Assembly: GCF_000236585.1 (NCBI RefSeq)
Contig: NC_017278.1
Location: 1,674,001 to 1,738,000, forward strand
Origin: Thermus sp. CCB_US3_UF1
GTDB lineage: Bacteria; Deinococcota; Deinococci; Deinococcales; Thermaceae
Reading direction: 5' to 3'
Length of the DNA stretch: 64,000 bases
In this document: positions 52,601 through 59,605 of the stretch, one piece after another
Layout: each line of letters opens with the position of its first letter
Numbering within the stretch: the stretch's first letter is position 1
The notes under the pieces: generated by a model
What the model saw: only the letters and a program-made list of their open reading frames with translations
What the model was told of the DNA's origin: nothing
Database searches by the model: none
Program-made: the position numbers and the translations under genes

Positions 52601-52746
52601 TCGGAGGGAAAGTGACCACGGCGGTGGGCTCGAGCTATGACATAGCCCATGCCCTGGTCCTCCAGCCCGACGGCAGGCTGGTGGCGGCGGGGCGGAGCCG
52701 GAACGCCTCGGGCAACTCCGACTTCGCCCTGGTGCGCTACCGCTAA
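49627..52746 (+). CDS. Secreted lipoprotein with Ig-like domain and seven delta-60 repeats
   Basis: 1039 aa from ATG 49627 (RBS GAGGAGG). Lipobox LLLSC with lipid-modified Cys28. Residues ~35-110: Big2-like bacterial Ig fold ('YSSSNPAVASVTPEGRVTAQADLGSARVVV'). Middle ~110-640: beta-rich region of unknown fold. From residue 651 seven tandem units of 52-60 aa (consensus SFGxGGKVTT...ALVLQPDGKLVAAG and DFALVRYNPDGSL) match delta-60 repeats and should close a seven-bladed propeller. Anchored at the cell surface; likely binding or scaffold function. Two genes for secreted hydrolases follow. Confidence 0.82.
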   Translation: MKPRTQAPMVRFRQYWLALALLGLLLSCAQPSPPPPQVVRVEVAPGGLLLTRPGESQPLSARAYDAQGKEVKANFTYSSSNPAVASVTPEGRVTAQADLGSARVVVQAGQARAEVGVMVAQPVAGATLVSDSQVVRIEGTDPNAPFKVGYRYVVTLEGVDPPAVGSVLMSQGSLPVAGRVVEARQSGSQTLVTLELVPLGELLTRYRLEETFNLAHLPAVVPDSVGSNFDVTPKGNGQYTLRLKPGRVIRTTARPAGSVRPMREFEVGPLECETELSLVDLSVDEVEVEVDLSSIGFELLWTEANKKLLMVGSPKAKLAFNPSLAAALEGSLECKLEFFQIPLPVPSVLSAIARLYIPVGAGFEISGKVPVAGVGFESSTEYLLELRAGVECTPTCSFARRFERRETQAEFKWVLPREIPRGLKVEAEASGFLFATINTGLQAHITNTGKIFGVRISDFEFFVAKAALKLDGKLASEETQVRDPEFAAKYGLSLELSLKTGKDLQEALEALEILVTAINLKFPFELGSSPTATTLTADRNSFRFGDEVRFRVKLDNTEFPVLGYQVEAVRVYRNTGTPENPVLVLANQATASPGQTEFEIPWVATEDGQVVEGSGERTRHHFVAFVKTKPLDTRLELGGIKSFTGARGELDPTFGSGGKVTTDLGSSFDGAHALVLQPDGKLVAAGYSSNALGLADFALVRYNPDGSLDTSFGSGGKVTTEVVQGDDKAYALVLQPDGKLVAAGYSSEGLGDFALVRYNPDGSLDPSFGTGGKVTTNFHFDVAHALVLQPDGKLVAAGWSQIGSNSYFALVRYNPDGTLDTSFGNGGKVTTEVGSSSDGANALVLQPDGKLVAAGYSRNAAGDYDVAMVRYNPDGSLDTSFGSRGKVITPVFSTFGSALVLQPDGKLVAAGFSTNSAGNDDFALVRYNPDGSLDRSFGTGGKVTTDLGLPRDIVHSLVLQPDGRLVAAGSSNNDFALVRYNPDGSLDPSFGIGGKVTTAVGSSYDIAHALVLQPDGRLVAAGRSRNASGNSDFALVRYR
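51577..52743 (+). repeat. Seven tandem delta-60 repeat units
   Basis: DNA and protein repeats of about 155-180 bp, with blocks such as CTCCAGCCCGACGGCAAGCT and GGTGCGCTACAACCCGGATG recurring almost unchanged in each unit. Loop lengths vary. High DNA identity between units indicates recent expansion or ongoing recombination. Confidence 0.9.
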
Positions 52747-52772
52747 CTGGGGCACGGACATCGGAGGTATTT

Positions 52773-53612
52773 ATGTGCCAAGAGAATCGGACACCCCGGC
52801 TATCCATCCCCTCCTGGGCTGCCACCGCAGGCTGGCTGCTCCTCTGCCTGGCTTTTGCGCCCCATGCGCTGGGCCAGGAGATGCGGGTCGAGACGGTCAG
52901 CTACAAAAACGGCGACCTCGAGCTGCGTGCCTTCCTCTACCGCCCCCCAGGCCCAGGGCCGTACCCCGCCATCGTCTACAACCACGGCAGCGAGAAGAAC
53001 CTGGCCTACATTGACCGGCTGGCGGTGCCCTTTGTGCGGCAGGGCTACGTGTTCTTTGCCCCCAACCGCCGGGGCCACGGCCGCTCACCTGGCACCTACA
53101 TCCTGGACGTGCTGGGCACGCTGCGCGGGGCGGAGTGGAGCCAGGCCCTGGTGCGGCTGCACGAGGAACAGCTCTCCGACCAGCTCGCCGGGGTGGCCTA
53201 CCTGAAGAACCTGCCCTTCGTGGACTCAGGCCGCATCGGGGTGTATGGATGGTCGTTCGGGGGCATCCAAACCCTGCTGGCCGCCGAGCGCTCCGAGAGC
53301 GGCTACAAGGCGGCGGTAAGCTGCGCGGGGGCCGCGCAAACCTGGCCGGCTTCGCCCGACCTGCGGGCCCGCCTCTCGGAGGCCGCCCAAAAAGCGGCGG
53401 TGCCCCTCTTCTTGCTGCAGGCCCAGAACGACCACTCTCTGGCGGCCATCGAGGGCCTATCGGAGGTGCTCCGCCGGAGCGGGAAGCCCCACCAGTCCAG
53501 GGTGTACCCCGCTTTTGGCACCACCCCCCAACAGGGGCACGAGTTCTGTATCCAGGGAAGCGAGATTTGGGGGCCGGAGGTGTTTGCCTTTTTTGCCCAG
53601 CACCTTCGCTGA
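52773..53612 (+). CDS. Secreted alpha/beta hydrolase (dienelactone hydrolase/prolyl oligopeptidase-like)
   Basis: 279 aa. N-terminal signal peptide with hydrophobic core 'GWLLLCLAFAPHALGQ'. 'YPAIVYNHGSEKNL' forms the oxyanion-hole strand, nucleophile Ser161 in 'GVYGWSFGGIQT' (GxSxG), acid in 'FLLQAQNDHSLAAIEG', and catalytic His in 'QQGHEFCIQG'. Good RBS GGAGGT. 26 bp behind the lipoprotein gene, so in the same transcript, which ends at a strong terminator. Substrate (ester, peptide or lactone) unknown. Confidence 0.85.
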   Translation: MCQENRTPRLSIPSWAATAGWLLLCLAFAPHALGQEMRVETVSYKNGDLELRAFLYRPPGPGPYPAIVYNHGSEKNLAYIDRLAVPFVRQGYVFFAPNRRGHGRSPGTYILDVLGTLRGAEWSQALVRLHEEQLSDQLAGVAYLKNLPFVDSGRIGVYGWSFGGIQTLLAAERSESGYKAAVSCAGAAQTWPASPDLRARLSEAAQKAAVPLFLLQAQNDHSLAAIEGLSEVLRRSGKPHQSRVYPAFGTTPQQGHEFCIQGSEIWGPEVFAFFAQHLR

Positions 53613-53649
53613 GGCCACAGCCCACCAGCCCCGGCCTTCGTTCTGGTGG

Positions 53650-53677
53650 CCCCGCCCCTAGGGCGGGGTTTTCTCTT
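53650..53677 (+). terminator. Intrinsic terminator after the hydrolase gene
   Basis: 8-bp stem CCCCGCCC / GGGCGGGG with a CTA loop, followed by TTTTCTCTT. Next promoter element C starts immediately after it. Confidence 0.92.
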
Positions 53678-53713
53678 GAGACGCTGGTGTAACGCGGGGC
53701 TTCTACAGTGGCC
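53677..53713 (+). promoter_or_regulatory. SARP-regulon promoter element, copy C
   Basis: Identical over 37 bp to copy B (49537-49573). ACGCTGGTGTAACG, 9 nt, TACAGT (-10 at 53704-53709). Drives the lipase-like lipoprotein gene. It lies directly behind a strong terminator, so this unit depends on its own promoter. Confidence 0.7.
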
Positions 53714-53762
53714 CTCGAGGCTCCCCCAATCCAGACCGGGGCAGCCCTCAAGAGGAGGACGT

Positions 53763-56456
53763 ATGCGGCACAGGATTCTCTGGAGCATTGGGGTGGTTCT
53801 GGTGCTGCTCGGCGGTTGCGGCAACCGCACCGAGGCACCCGAAACCAACCCCCAGGTATTCGTGGGCGAGGTTTCGGGTACGGATGCACTCATCGCCTTG
53901 GTTGTGGGAGAAAAAGGCGTACTGGCCTACGTTTGCCAGGGGGCAAACAGCTGGGACAACACCACCTACGGCGGCTACACCGGCTGGTTCCACGGCTTGG
54001 CCAGGGGAAAGCAATTGGACCCCATGACCTCCGCCAGTGGCCACGTTCTCTCGGGGCAGATCGCCGACCAGACGGCCAGGGGAACCCTCACCCTGGCCAA
54101 CGGATACATCCTGAACTGGACCGCCGAGAAGGTGCGTTCCGGCACCGGCGCTGGGCTTTACAGCCTGGAGGAAAACGGGATGCTCACGGGGTTGATCGTC
54201 ACCAACGCTGGGAAGATGGCGGGGGCTTCGCGCCTCAACACCGGCGACGCCAGCAGCCTCTCGGCCCCGGTGCAGGTCGTCACCGCCCCTAGCAGCACCA
54301 ACACCTCCCCTACGGTGAGCGTTACCTTCCCCAACCTGGGTACCCGCGACCTCAACCTGACCCCCGTAGACCTGCTGCGTCATATGGTTGTTCCCGATAG
54401 CCCCACCATTATCGTTCTCCTTCACGGGGCCACCGCCCGAACCCCGCTGGACAACCCCCGGGTTGACGGCGTGCCGGGCACCCGCAAACACGCCCGCCAC
54501 TTCTGGACCTACCCCTTCGTGGCCGCCCTCTTGGGGGCCGACCCCAGCAAAAATGCCCCGCTGGTCACGCTCGAGGGCACCGACATCACCGGAAGTGCCT
54601 TCCTGAACGTGGGGCTAACCCTACCGGGCCAGGGCACCGACCAGGTGCCCGCCTCCGACCAGTGCACCCTGGGCGACATGGCCACCGCCGAGCGCTACAC
54701 TCGAGGCCAGACCACTCCCCCTAAGCTCACCGTACTGCTCGGCCACCGGGATGCCAAGGACAGCCTGGTGGAGCAGGCCATGTACGCCGTGGACCAGATT
54801 TACGCCTGCGTCACCCTGTTCGAGCAAACCTTCCGCCGCAAACCCAAGCTGCTCTTCGTGGCCCAGAGCTGGGGCGGTCTGATCACCCGCTTTATCCTGT
54901 CCAACCCCACCCGGGCCTCCCTGCAGGCCATCACCAGCCCCACCTCCCTTCGCTTTCCCACCGACAACGCCCGCTACGACACCGGTGACCTTTCCACCCG
55001 GGTCAAGATGGACTACCTGCGCAACCTCACCTACTACGCCGTCACCATGGCCACGCCTCACCAAGGGGTGCGCATCATAGACCGGGCCAGGGAAGTGGTT
55101 CAGGTCGTGGGCATGCTCCGGGGTACCCTCGCCGCCGCAGATCGGGAACAAGAAAACCTGCTCAACGCCTGGCGCAATGCGGTGAGCCTGCTTCTCAACC
55201 TTCCCCCTGCCGATGCCCTCCGGGCCGAGCCGGTGGTGGCGGCCCTGGCCTGGTTTGAACAGTTCGCCGAAAGCACGTTTGCCATCAACCGGGTCTGGGC
55301 CGAGAGTCACACCGGGCTATGGGTAGCCCTGAATACCGGGCCGCTGCACCCCAGCCGGGCCATCCGCACCAACCAATCGCCCATCGTAGGCGCCAAGAAC
55401 CAGCTCATTCCCATATACGCCTTCGGCGCCCGCAACCCCGGCAGCACCGTGGCCGACACCCTCAACCTAGGCCAGATTCCCGGCGACTTTCAGGCCCTGG
55501 GCAGCCTGCAAAAAGGCGCCACCAAGCAGAGCTGGGTTATACAGGCCATCGGCGGGGATTTCGTCTACCGCTTCTTGGATCTGAGCACCGGCCCCCGCAC
55601 CCCCTTTGCGGGTTTTGCCAACCAGCTTGACCGCACCGAGCGGGTGGATGCCATCGCCCTGCTGCGTACCGCCCTGGATTCGGTAGCTCCCCAACTCAAC
55701 CTTTTCTTCCGCGCCCAGTTTGGGAGCGACTCGGCCAGCCTGCTGCGCTTCATGCTGGAGCAACTTCGGGTGCCAAGCACCTCGCTGGTGCCCATCTTCC
55801 TCAATCAGGGGTTCACGGTTGACCTGGGCGGCAGCGTGCAGTTGCCGGTACCCCGGCTTTCCTGCCAGGGCCGGAACATCACCCTGGACTATGGCCCGCT
55901 GGTCATTGCCCTGGTAAGCCACTACGGCAGCTTACAGCAGGCCGCCAGCGCCCTGGCCTCGCTCAGCTTCCCTGCTCTGCTCAGTGCCCTAAACAGTCTG
56001 GGTGGAGATTTCAGCGGCCTGGCCACCAATCTTTCCACCTGGATGACTCAGACCCTGAACACCCTACAAAACCTTCCTGTTGCGTGTGTTAATCCGGCCA
56101 ACTGGACGCTCTCCTGGCCCCTGACCAGTGTCCCGGCCCCCAGGGCTGTTCCTACCGGCGTGCCGGTGAGCGACCGGGTGATTGACAACGACGGCCTTGC
56201 CGAGTTCGACTCGGCCATGGGCTTCCGGCTGGGCACCTCCATCAACGAGTTCTTTGACCACACCCGCACCGACTTTGTGGTGGACAACAAGCCCCTGCCC
56301 GGCTCCTGGTACCGCCGCTACCGCAGCGATTTGGAGCAGTTAAACCACGACACCATGCGAGAAGAGGCGGGCCGATTTGTCTGGACGGACATCCTTTCGC
56401 GCAATCCCGGCCCCTTGCCCAGTGAACAGGGCGACCTAAGCGTTTACCCCCAGTAA
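53763..56456 (+). CDS. Secreted lipase-like lipoprotein (alpha/beta hydrolase)
   Basis: 897 aa from ATG 53763, RBS AGAGGAGG. Lipobox LGGC with Cys19. N-terminal ~180 residues beta-rich. Hydrolase domain with 'TIIVLLHGATA' (oxyanion HG) and Ser369 in 'LLFVAQSWGGLITRFIL' (GxSxG variant AQSWGG), the pattern of lipases/PGAP1-like esterases. A long C-terminal part of unknown fold ends 'SEQGDLSVYPQ'. Codon use is less GC3-biased than in housekeeping genes, hinting at acquisition. Confidence 0.78.
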   Translation: MRHRILWSIGVVLVLLGGCGNRTEAPETNPQVFVGEVSGTDALIALVVGEKGVLAYVCQGANSWDNTTYGGYTGWFHGLARGKQLDPMTSASGHVLSGQIADQTARGTLTLANGYILNWTAEKVRSGTGAGLYSLEENGMLTGLIVTNAGKMAGASRLNTGDASSLSAPVQVVTAPSSTNTSPTVSVTFPNLGTRDLNLTPVDLLRHMVVPDSPTIIVLLHGATARTPLDNPRVDGVPGTRKHARHFWTYPFVAALLGADPSKNAPLVTLEGTDITGSAFLNVGLTLPGQGTDQVPASDQCTLGDMATAERYTRGQTTPPKLTVLLGHRDAKDSLVEQAMYAVDQIYACVTLFEQTFRRKPKLLFVAQSWGGLITRFILSNPTRASLQAITSPTSLRFPTDNARYDTGDLSTRVKMDYLRNLTYYAVTMATPHQGVRIIDRAREVVQVVGMLRGTLAAADREQENLLNAWRNAVSLLLNLPPADALRAEPVVAALAWFEQFAESTFAINRVWAESHTGLWVALNTGPLHPSRAIRTNQSPIVGAKNQLIPIYAFGARNPGSTVADTLNLGQIPGDFQALGSLQKGATKQSWVIQAIGGDFVYRFLDLSTGPRTPFAGFANQLDRTERVDAIALLRTALDSVAPQLNLFFRAQFGSDSASLLRFMLEQLRVPSTSLVPIFLNQGFTVDLGGSVQLPVPRLSCQGRNITLDYGPLVIALVSHYGSLQQAASALASLSFPALLSALNSLGGDFSGLATNLSTWMTQTLNTLQNLPVACVNPANWTLSWPLTSVPAPRAVPTGVPVSDRVIDNDGLAEFDSAMGFRLGTSINEFFDHTRTDFVVDNKPLPGSWYRRYRSDLEQLNHDTMREEAGRFVWTDILSRNPGPLPSEQGDLSVYPQ

Positions 56457-56483
56457 AGGTGTCTTTCGGTGGCAAAGGATGAG

Positions 56484-56515
56484 GGCCCCGGCGTGATGCC
56501 GGGGCCTTTCCCTTT
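56484..56515 (+). terminator. Intrinsic terminator after the lipase gene
   Basis: 9-bp stem GGCCCCGGC / GCCGGGGCC with a GTGAT loop, followed by TTTCCCTTT. It also lies next to the 3' end of the tRNA fragment on the other strand. Confidence 0.9.
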
Positions 56516-56560
56516 GGTGGGCGCGAGTGGACTTGAACCACCGACCCCTACCGTGTCAAG
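56515..56560 (-). tRNA. 3' fragment of tRNA-Val(GAC), probable attachment-site remnant
   Basis: Minus strand reads, 5' to 3', the anticodon loop CTTGACAC, GGTAG, the variable loop, a T-arm GGTGG-TTCAAGT-CCACT, acceptor CGCGCCC and ACCA. The 5' half (GGGCGCG acceptor strand, D-arm, 5' anticodon stem) is absent; upstream sequence does not pair. This is what remains when an integrative element inserts in the anticodon loop of tRNA-Val and carries its own 3' half. The chromosome side is below 56515 and the element side above 56560. Confidence 0.78.
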
Positions 56561-56618
56561 TTAGCTCTGCACCCCCATTTCACCCCCACTTAAAACACGA
56601 CAAACGGCATACACACGG

Positions 56619-56626
56619 CAAAAACC
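56619..56626 (+). repeat. Target-site duplication of IS copy 1 (left)
   Basis: CAAAAACC, repeated exactly at 57885-57892 on the other side of IS copy 1. Confidence 0.92.
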
Positions 56627-57884
56627 GGTCGTGTCAAGAGTTATGTGTAAGAGTCTGTGTACGGGGGGCATACCGCTCCTGAAGCATCTTCTCCAGCACC
56701 TCCTTCACCTCCGAGAACCCCTTTAGTTTCCGTTCTGCCCACCTCCCTTCCTGCCTCTCCGACTCCAGGTAAAGAAGCTTGTACACCGCCTCTTCCTTAG
56801 GAAACTTGTGGTCCCGCACCTTCGTCCCCCGCCGCACTTCCCGGATAAACCGCTCCATCAGGTTGGTGCTCCGCAGGTACGGCCAAAGCACCTTGGGGTA
56901 CCCGTAGAACCGCAGGAAGGCCCCCGAATCCTGTACCCAAAGCCCCACCACCCCCGGGTACCGCGAACCCCAGGCGGCCTTCACCTCCTCCAAGGCCCCA
57001 AGAGCTTCTTCCCGGCTCTCCGCCCCGTACACCCGCCTCAGGTCCTCCGCCAGCAGGCCCCGGTCCCGCGCCCGCACCTGGGACAGGCTCCACCGCACCC
57101 CGTGCACCACGCACCGCTGCCATTCCGCCTGAGGGTAGACCCTGCGGATCGCTTCAGGAAGCCCGGGCAGCCCGTCGGTGATGAAGAGCAATACCCGCCG
57201 CAGGCCCCGCTGCCAAAGCTCCCCCAGGACCCCCTCCCATCCCAGGGCGCTCTCCGTGGGCAACAGCCAAAACCCCAGGACCCGCCTCTCCCCATTAGGG
57301 GCGATGCCCAGGGCCACATACACGCTTTCCCGTACGATCCCTTCTCCTTCCCTGAAGACCTTTAGGGAAAGCCCGTCCAGGTAGACGAAGGCCATCTCCT
57401 CGGGCAAAGGCCGGGTGCGGAAGGCTCCTGCCGCCTCCAGGACCTCGTCCGTCAGGGCGCTCAGGGTCTCGTGGGAGTAGCGGTGGCCTAAGAGCAGGCT
57501 CAGTATCTCGGCCGCCTTGCGCTGACTGACCCCGGCGGCGTAAAGGGCTACCGCCACTTCCCCCACGTCCACCAGGCGGCGGACGTAGGGCTTAAGGAAA
57601 GCCGGGTAATACCGAGATTCCCGATCCCTAGGGACCTTCAGGTCCACCTGGCCGAAGGTGGTCTCCAGCTTGCGGGGGTAGTAGCCGTTCCTGCGGCCTC
57701 CGTGCACCTGCAAGAAGGCCGTCCGGTCCAGCTCCAGAACCGTCTGCAGAACCTCGGCTACTGTCTCCCGCACCGCTTCCCTCAGCAAGATCCGCAAGGT
57801 ATCCTGGTCCACGGGGCACCTCCTCGTGCTAAGGTGTGCCCCCCTATTAAACACGGACCCTTACACATAAATCCTTACACGACC
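56627..57884 (-). mobile_element. IS256-family insertion sequence, copy 1 (complete, 1258 bp)
   Basis: Ends defined by comparison of three copies and by the 8-bp target duplication CAAAAACC. Imperfect terminal inverted repeats of about 34 bp (29 matches), each starting GGTCGTGT and containing TTATGTGTAAG. One transposase gene on the minus strand. Same length as copy 2. Confidence 0.95.
56634..57812 (-). CDS. IS256-family (mutator type) transposase, copy 1
   Basis: 392 aa from a GTG at 57812 (VDQDTLRILLREAV), preceded by GAGGAGG; an ATG 14 codons upstream lies near the IS end and has no RBS. DDE residues: Asp in 'MAFVYLDGLSLKV', Asp in 'LLFITDGLPGLPEAIRRVYP', Glu in 'STNLMERFIREVRRGTKV'. 'QRCVVHGVRWSLSQV' is the CxxH region of the family. 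The stop codon lies in the terminal repeat, 7 bp from the IS end. Confidence 0.95.
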   Translation of the reverse strand: MDQDTLRILLREAVRETVAEVLQTVLELDRTAFLQVHGGRRNGYYPRKLETTFGQVDLKVPRDRESRYYPAFLKPYVRRLVDVGEVAVALYAAGVSQRKAAEILSLLLGHRYSHETLSALTDEVLEAAGAFRTRPLPEEMAFVYLDGLSLKVFREGEGIVRESVYVALGIAPNGERRVLGFWLLPTESALGWEGVLGELWQRGLRRVLLFITDGLPGLPEAIRRVYPQAEWQRCVVHGVRWSLSQVRARDRGLLAEDLRRVYGAESREEALGALEEVKAAWGSRYPGVVGLWVQDSGAFLRFYGYPKVLWPYLRSTNLMERFIREVRRGTKVRDHKFPKEEAVYKLLYLESERQEGRWAERKLKGFSEVKEVLEKMLQERYAPRTQTLTHNS

Positions 57885-57892
57885 CAAAAACC

Positions 57893-58042
57893 CGCACGAA
57901 CGCTCACCAAAACGGAACCAATAAACCCCCGCACCCCCTCTCCATTGAGGGTAGATTGAGGGTAAGACGAGAATGCCGTCCAGGACAACACTCTTACGGC
58001 GTTTTTTCTTGTCATTTGGCAAGGGGGGGCTAAACTTAGGAC
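57893..58042. promoter_or_regulatory. Intergenic region with weak terminator and promoter of the LRV gene
   Basis: Holds a tandem TTGAGGGTA pair (57945-57953, 57956-57964), a weak hairpin GCCGT/ACGGC (57975-58000) followed by GTTTTTT, and a clear promoter TTGTCA (58009-58014), 16-bp spacer, TAAACT (58031-58036), 6 nt before the GTG of the next gene. No coding sequence seen. Confidence 0.6.
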
Positions 58043-58534
58043 GTGGGGTGCGAGGAGGTTTGGGAGAAGGTTTGGAAGGTTCTTGAGGAGCAGGGGGAGA
58101 AAGGAAGGGCGTTGGGCGTTCTGGTTCTGATTGGGTTTGACCTGGATGCCCGGAATATTGGTGAGGTTCGCCGGGTCATCCGCGAGGTGGCTCAACATCT
58201 CGCCTTTTCCTTTCCCTCCGAGGCTTTGGATCAATTAGCGGAAGCCTTGTGGGACTGCCCGGAGTTCCTGGAAATTCTCACGGAAATAGAAGACGCGCCT
58301 TCTCCCCTCCTCAACCGCCTCGCCACGCACCCTGACCCCCACGTGCGGGCCAAGGTCTGCGGCCACCCTAACGCCAGCCCCGATACCCTCCGCCAGCTCT
58401 ACCAACAACCAGACCTCCCCGCTTGGTGCCTCCAAGCCCTCGCCAACAACCCCAACACCCCAAGGGATACCCTCCAAAAAATCGCCCACGATTGGAAAAT
58501 CCCCGAAGCCCTTACCCGCCTCCAAGACCCCTAA
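58043..58534 (+). CDS. LRV-repeat-like hypothetical protein
   Basis: 163 aa from a GTG, predicted leaderless. N-terminal half helical, with 'EVWEKVWKVLEEQGEKGRALGVLVLIGFDLDARNIGEVRRVIREV'. C-terminal half repeats 'LLNRLATHPDPHVRAKVCGHPNASPDTLRQLYQQPDLPAWCLQALANNPNTPRDTLQKIA', a leucine-rich variant (LRV) solenoid with about three units. Such units mediate protein contacts. No enzymatic motif. An island gene; function unknown. Confidence 0.65.
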   Translation: MGCEEVWEKVWKVLEEQGEKGRALGVLVLIGFDLDARNIGEVRRVIREVAQHLAFSFPSEALDQLAEALWDCPEFLEILTEIEDAPSPLLNRLATHPDPHVRAKVCGHPNASPDTLRQLYQQPDLPAWCLQALANNPNTPRDTLQKIAHDWKIPEALTRLQDP

Positions 58535-58559
58535 ACCCCCTCCCTTTCTTGCCAAGTGG

Positions 58560-58565
58560 TAGAAT
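58560..58565 (+). promoter_or_regulatory. -10 box of XRE regulator
   Basis: TAGAAT ends 7 nt before the ATG at 58573, with GAGGT between. Leaderless or nearly so. Confidence 0.45.
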
Positions 58566-58572
58566 CCGAGGT

Positions 58573-59217
58573 ATGGCGGCGGAGGTTCGTAGCAAAGTGG
58601 GCGAGGTTTTGCGTCAGCGGCGGAAGGAGCTGGGGTTGACGCTGGGGCAGGTAGCCCAGGCGTTGGGGACTTCAGACGGGTATGTGTGGAAGCTAGAGCA
58701 GGGGCTTATCAATCTGGGGAACGTGCCTTACCACCGTTTGGTGGCCTTGATGAAGGTGTTTCGCTGGAGCCCCGAGGAGTTTGCCCAAGCCACCGGGGTC
58801 AAGGTGCCGGGGTTCACGGCGGAAGGTGTTCCCGGGGCGCCCCCGGTGCCTCTCCTCAAGGTCCCGTTGGTGGGGGCAGGGGCGGGCGCTGAAGCCCCGG
58901 CGTCAACCGAAGAGCCTGTAGAGTACCTGATCCTTGGCTTGCCGGAAGTGGAGGTGGACCCGAAGGATCTCAGGGCTTTGGCCTACAAGGATGGGTTTGT
59001 GGTGTACCGGGAGGGCGAGGAGCCCGAGCACGGCAAGCTGGCGGTAGCGGTGTCCAAGGAAGGCCAAAAGGTCCGCTATCCCGTGCGGTTCCTCGGGCTC
59101 AACACCCGCAAGAGCTTTGTGGTGGAAACCCTGGGGTGCCCCTCGGAAACCCGGGTCCTGGAAAAGACCGAGTGGGCGCTTCACCGAGTAGTGGGCCAGG
59201 TCAAGCTGGAGGACTAA
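58573..59217 (+). CDS. XRE-family phage-type regulator
   Basis: 214 aa. N-terminal helix-turn-helix 'VGEVLRQRRKELGLTLGQVAQALGTSDGYVWKLEQGLINLGNVPYHRLVALMKVF' (residues ~5-60). C-terminal region from ~110 resembles the fold of LexA/CI S24 domains ('GKLAVAVSKEGQKVRYPVRFLG' and 'WALHRVVGQVKL'), but the catalytic Ser-Lys pair is not evident, so self-cleavage is doubtful. Likely the maintenance regulator of the island. Confidence 0.78.
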   Translation: MAAEVRSKVGEVLRQRRKELGLTLGQVAQALGTSDGYVWKLEQGLINLGNVPYHRLVALMKVFRWSPEEFAQATGVKVPGFTAEGVPGAPPVPLLKVPLVGAGAGAEAPASTEEPVEYLILGLPEVEVDPKDLRALAYKDGFVVYREGEEPEHGKLAVAVSKEGQKVRYPVRFLGLNTRKSFVVETLGCPSETRVLEKTEWALHRVVGQVKLED

Positions 59218-59275
59218 AGGGGGAAAACCGGCGTTCGCCACAGGTCAGGCTAGGGTTGTAGGAGAAAAAGAGCCC

Positions 59276-59521
59276 ATGGAAGAGCACAAAGGTACACCAG
59301 CGGATGCGGGCCAGGTAGCCCTAAGGTAGCCGCCAAGAGCTCCGGGAAGACCACCAGACTTTGCGCGAAGACGTTAAGCGGGAACTGAGCGAGCTGAAGC
59401 AAGAACTCAGGGAAGTCCGGTCCGATGTGAACAGCCGCATACAGCAAAGCCAAAACATTCTCCTTATCGCCCTCGGGATAGCCACACTCTGCTCGCCGCC
59501 TTCTCCCTGATGCAACGCTAA
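59276..59521 (+). pseudogene. Frameshifted small coiled-coil/transmembrane protein
   Basis: Frame 1: ATG 59276, 'MEEHKGTPADAGQVALR', stop TAG 59327. Frame 2 then carries a coiled coil 'ELREDHQTLREDVKRELSELKQELREVRSDVNSRIQQSQNILLIALGIAT' with no start, ending at TGA 59508. A third frame supplies 'LAAFSLMQR' and TAA 59519. Together this is the layout of small coiled-coil plus single-TM proteins common in Thermus mobile DNA. Two frameshifts make it inactive. Confidence 0.6.
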
Positions 59522-59605
59522 ACCCACGCGCATGGAGAGACGACGGTCGTTTTTGGCCCCCCCTACCTTACATGGCATCTAGAGCTCCGTCGGCCCACTC
59601 CTGTT

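Noticed and set aside
52649-53014. 121-aa frame across the lipoprotein/hydrolase junction
   Set aside because: Out of frame with both recognised genes and without start signals.
56515-56560. Complete tRNA gene
   Set aside because: Upstream sequence does not pair with the acceptor or anticodon stem, so only the 3' half is present.
57945-57964. Tandem TTGAGGGTA as integrase arm sites
   Set aside because: Only two copies and no integrase in view; too little to claim.
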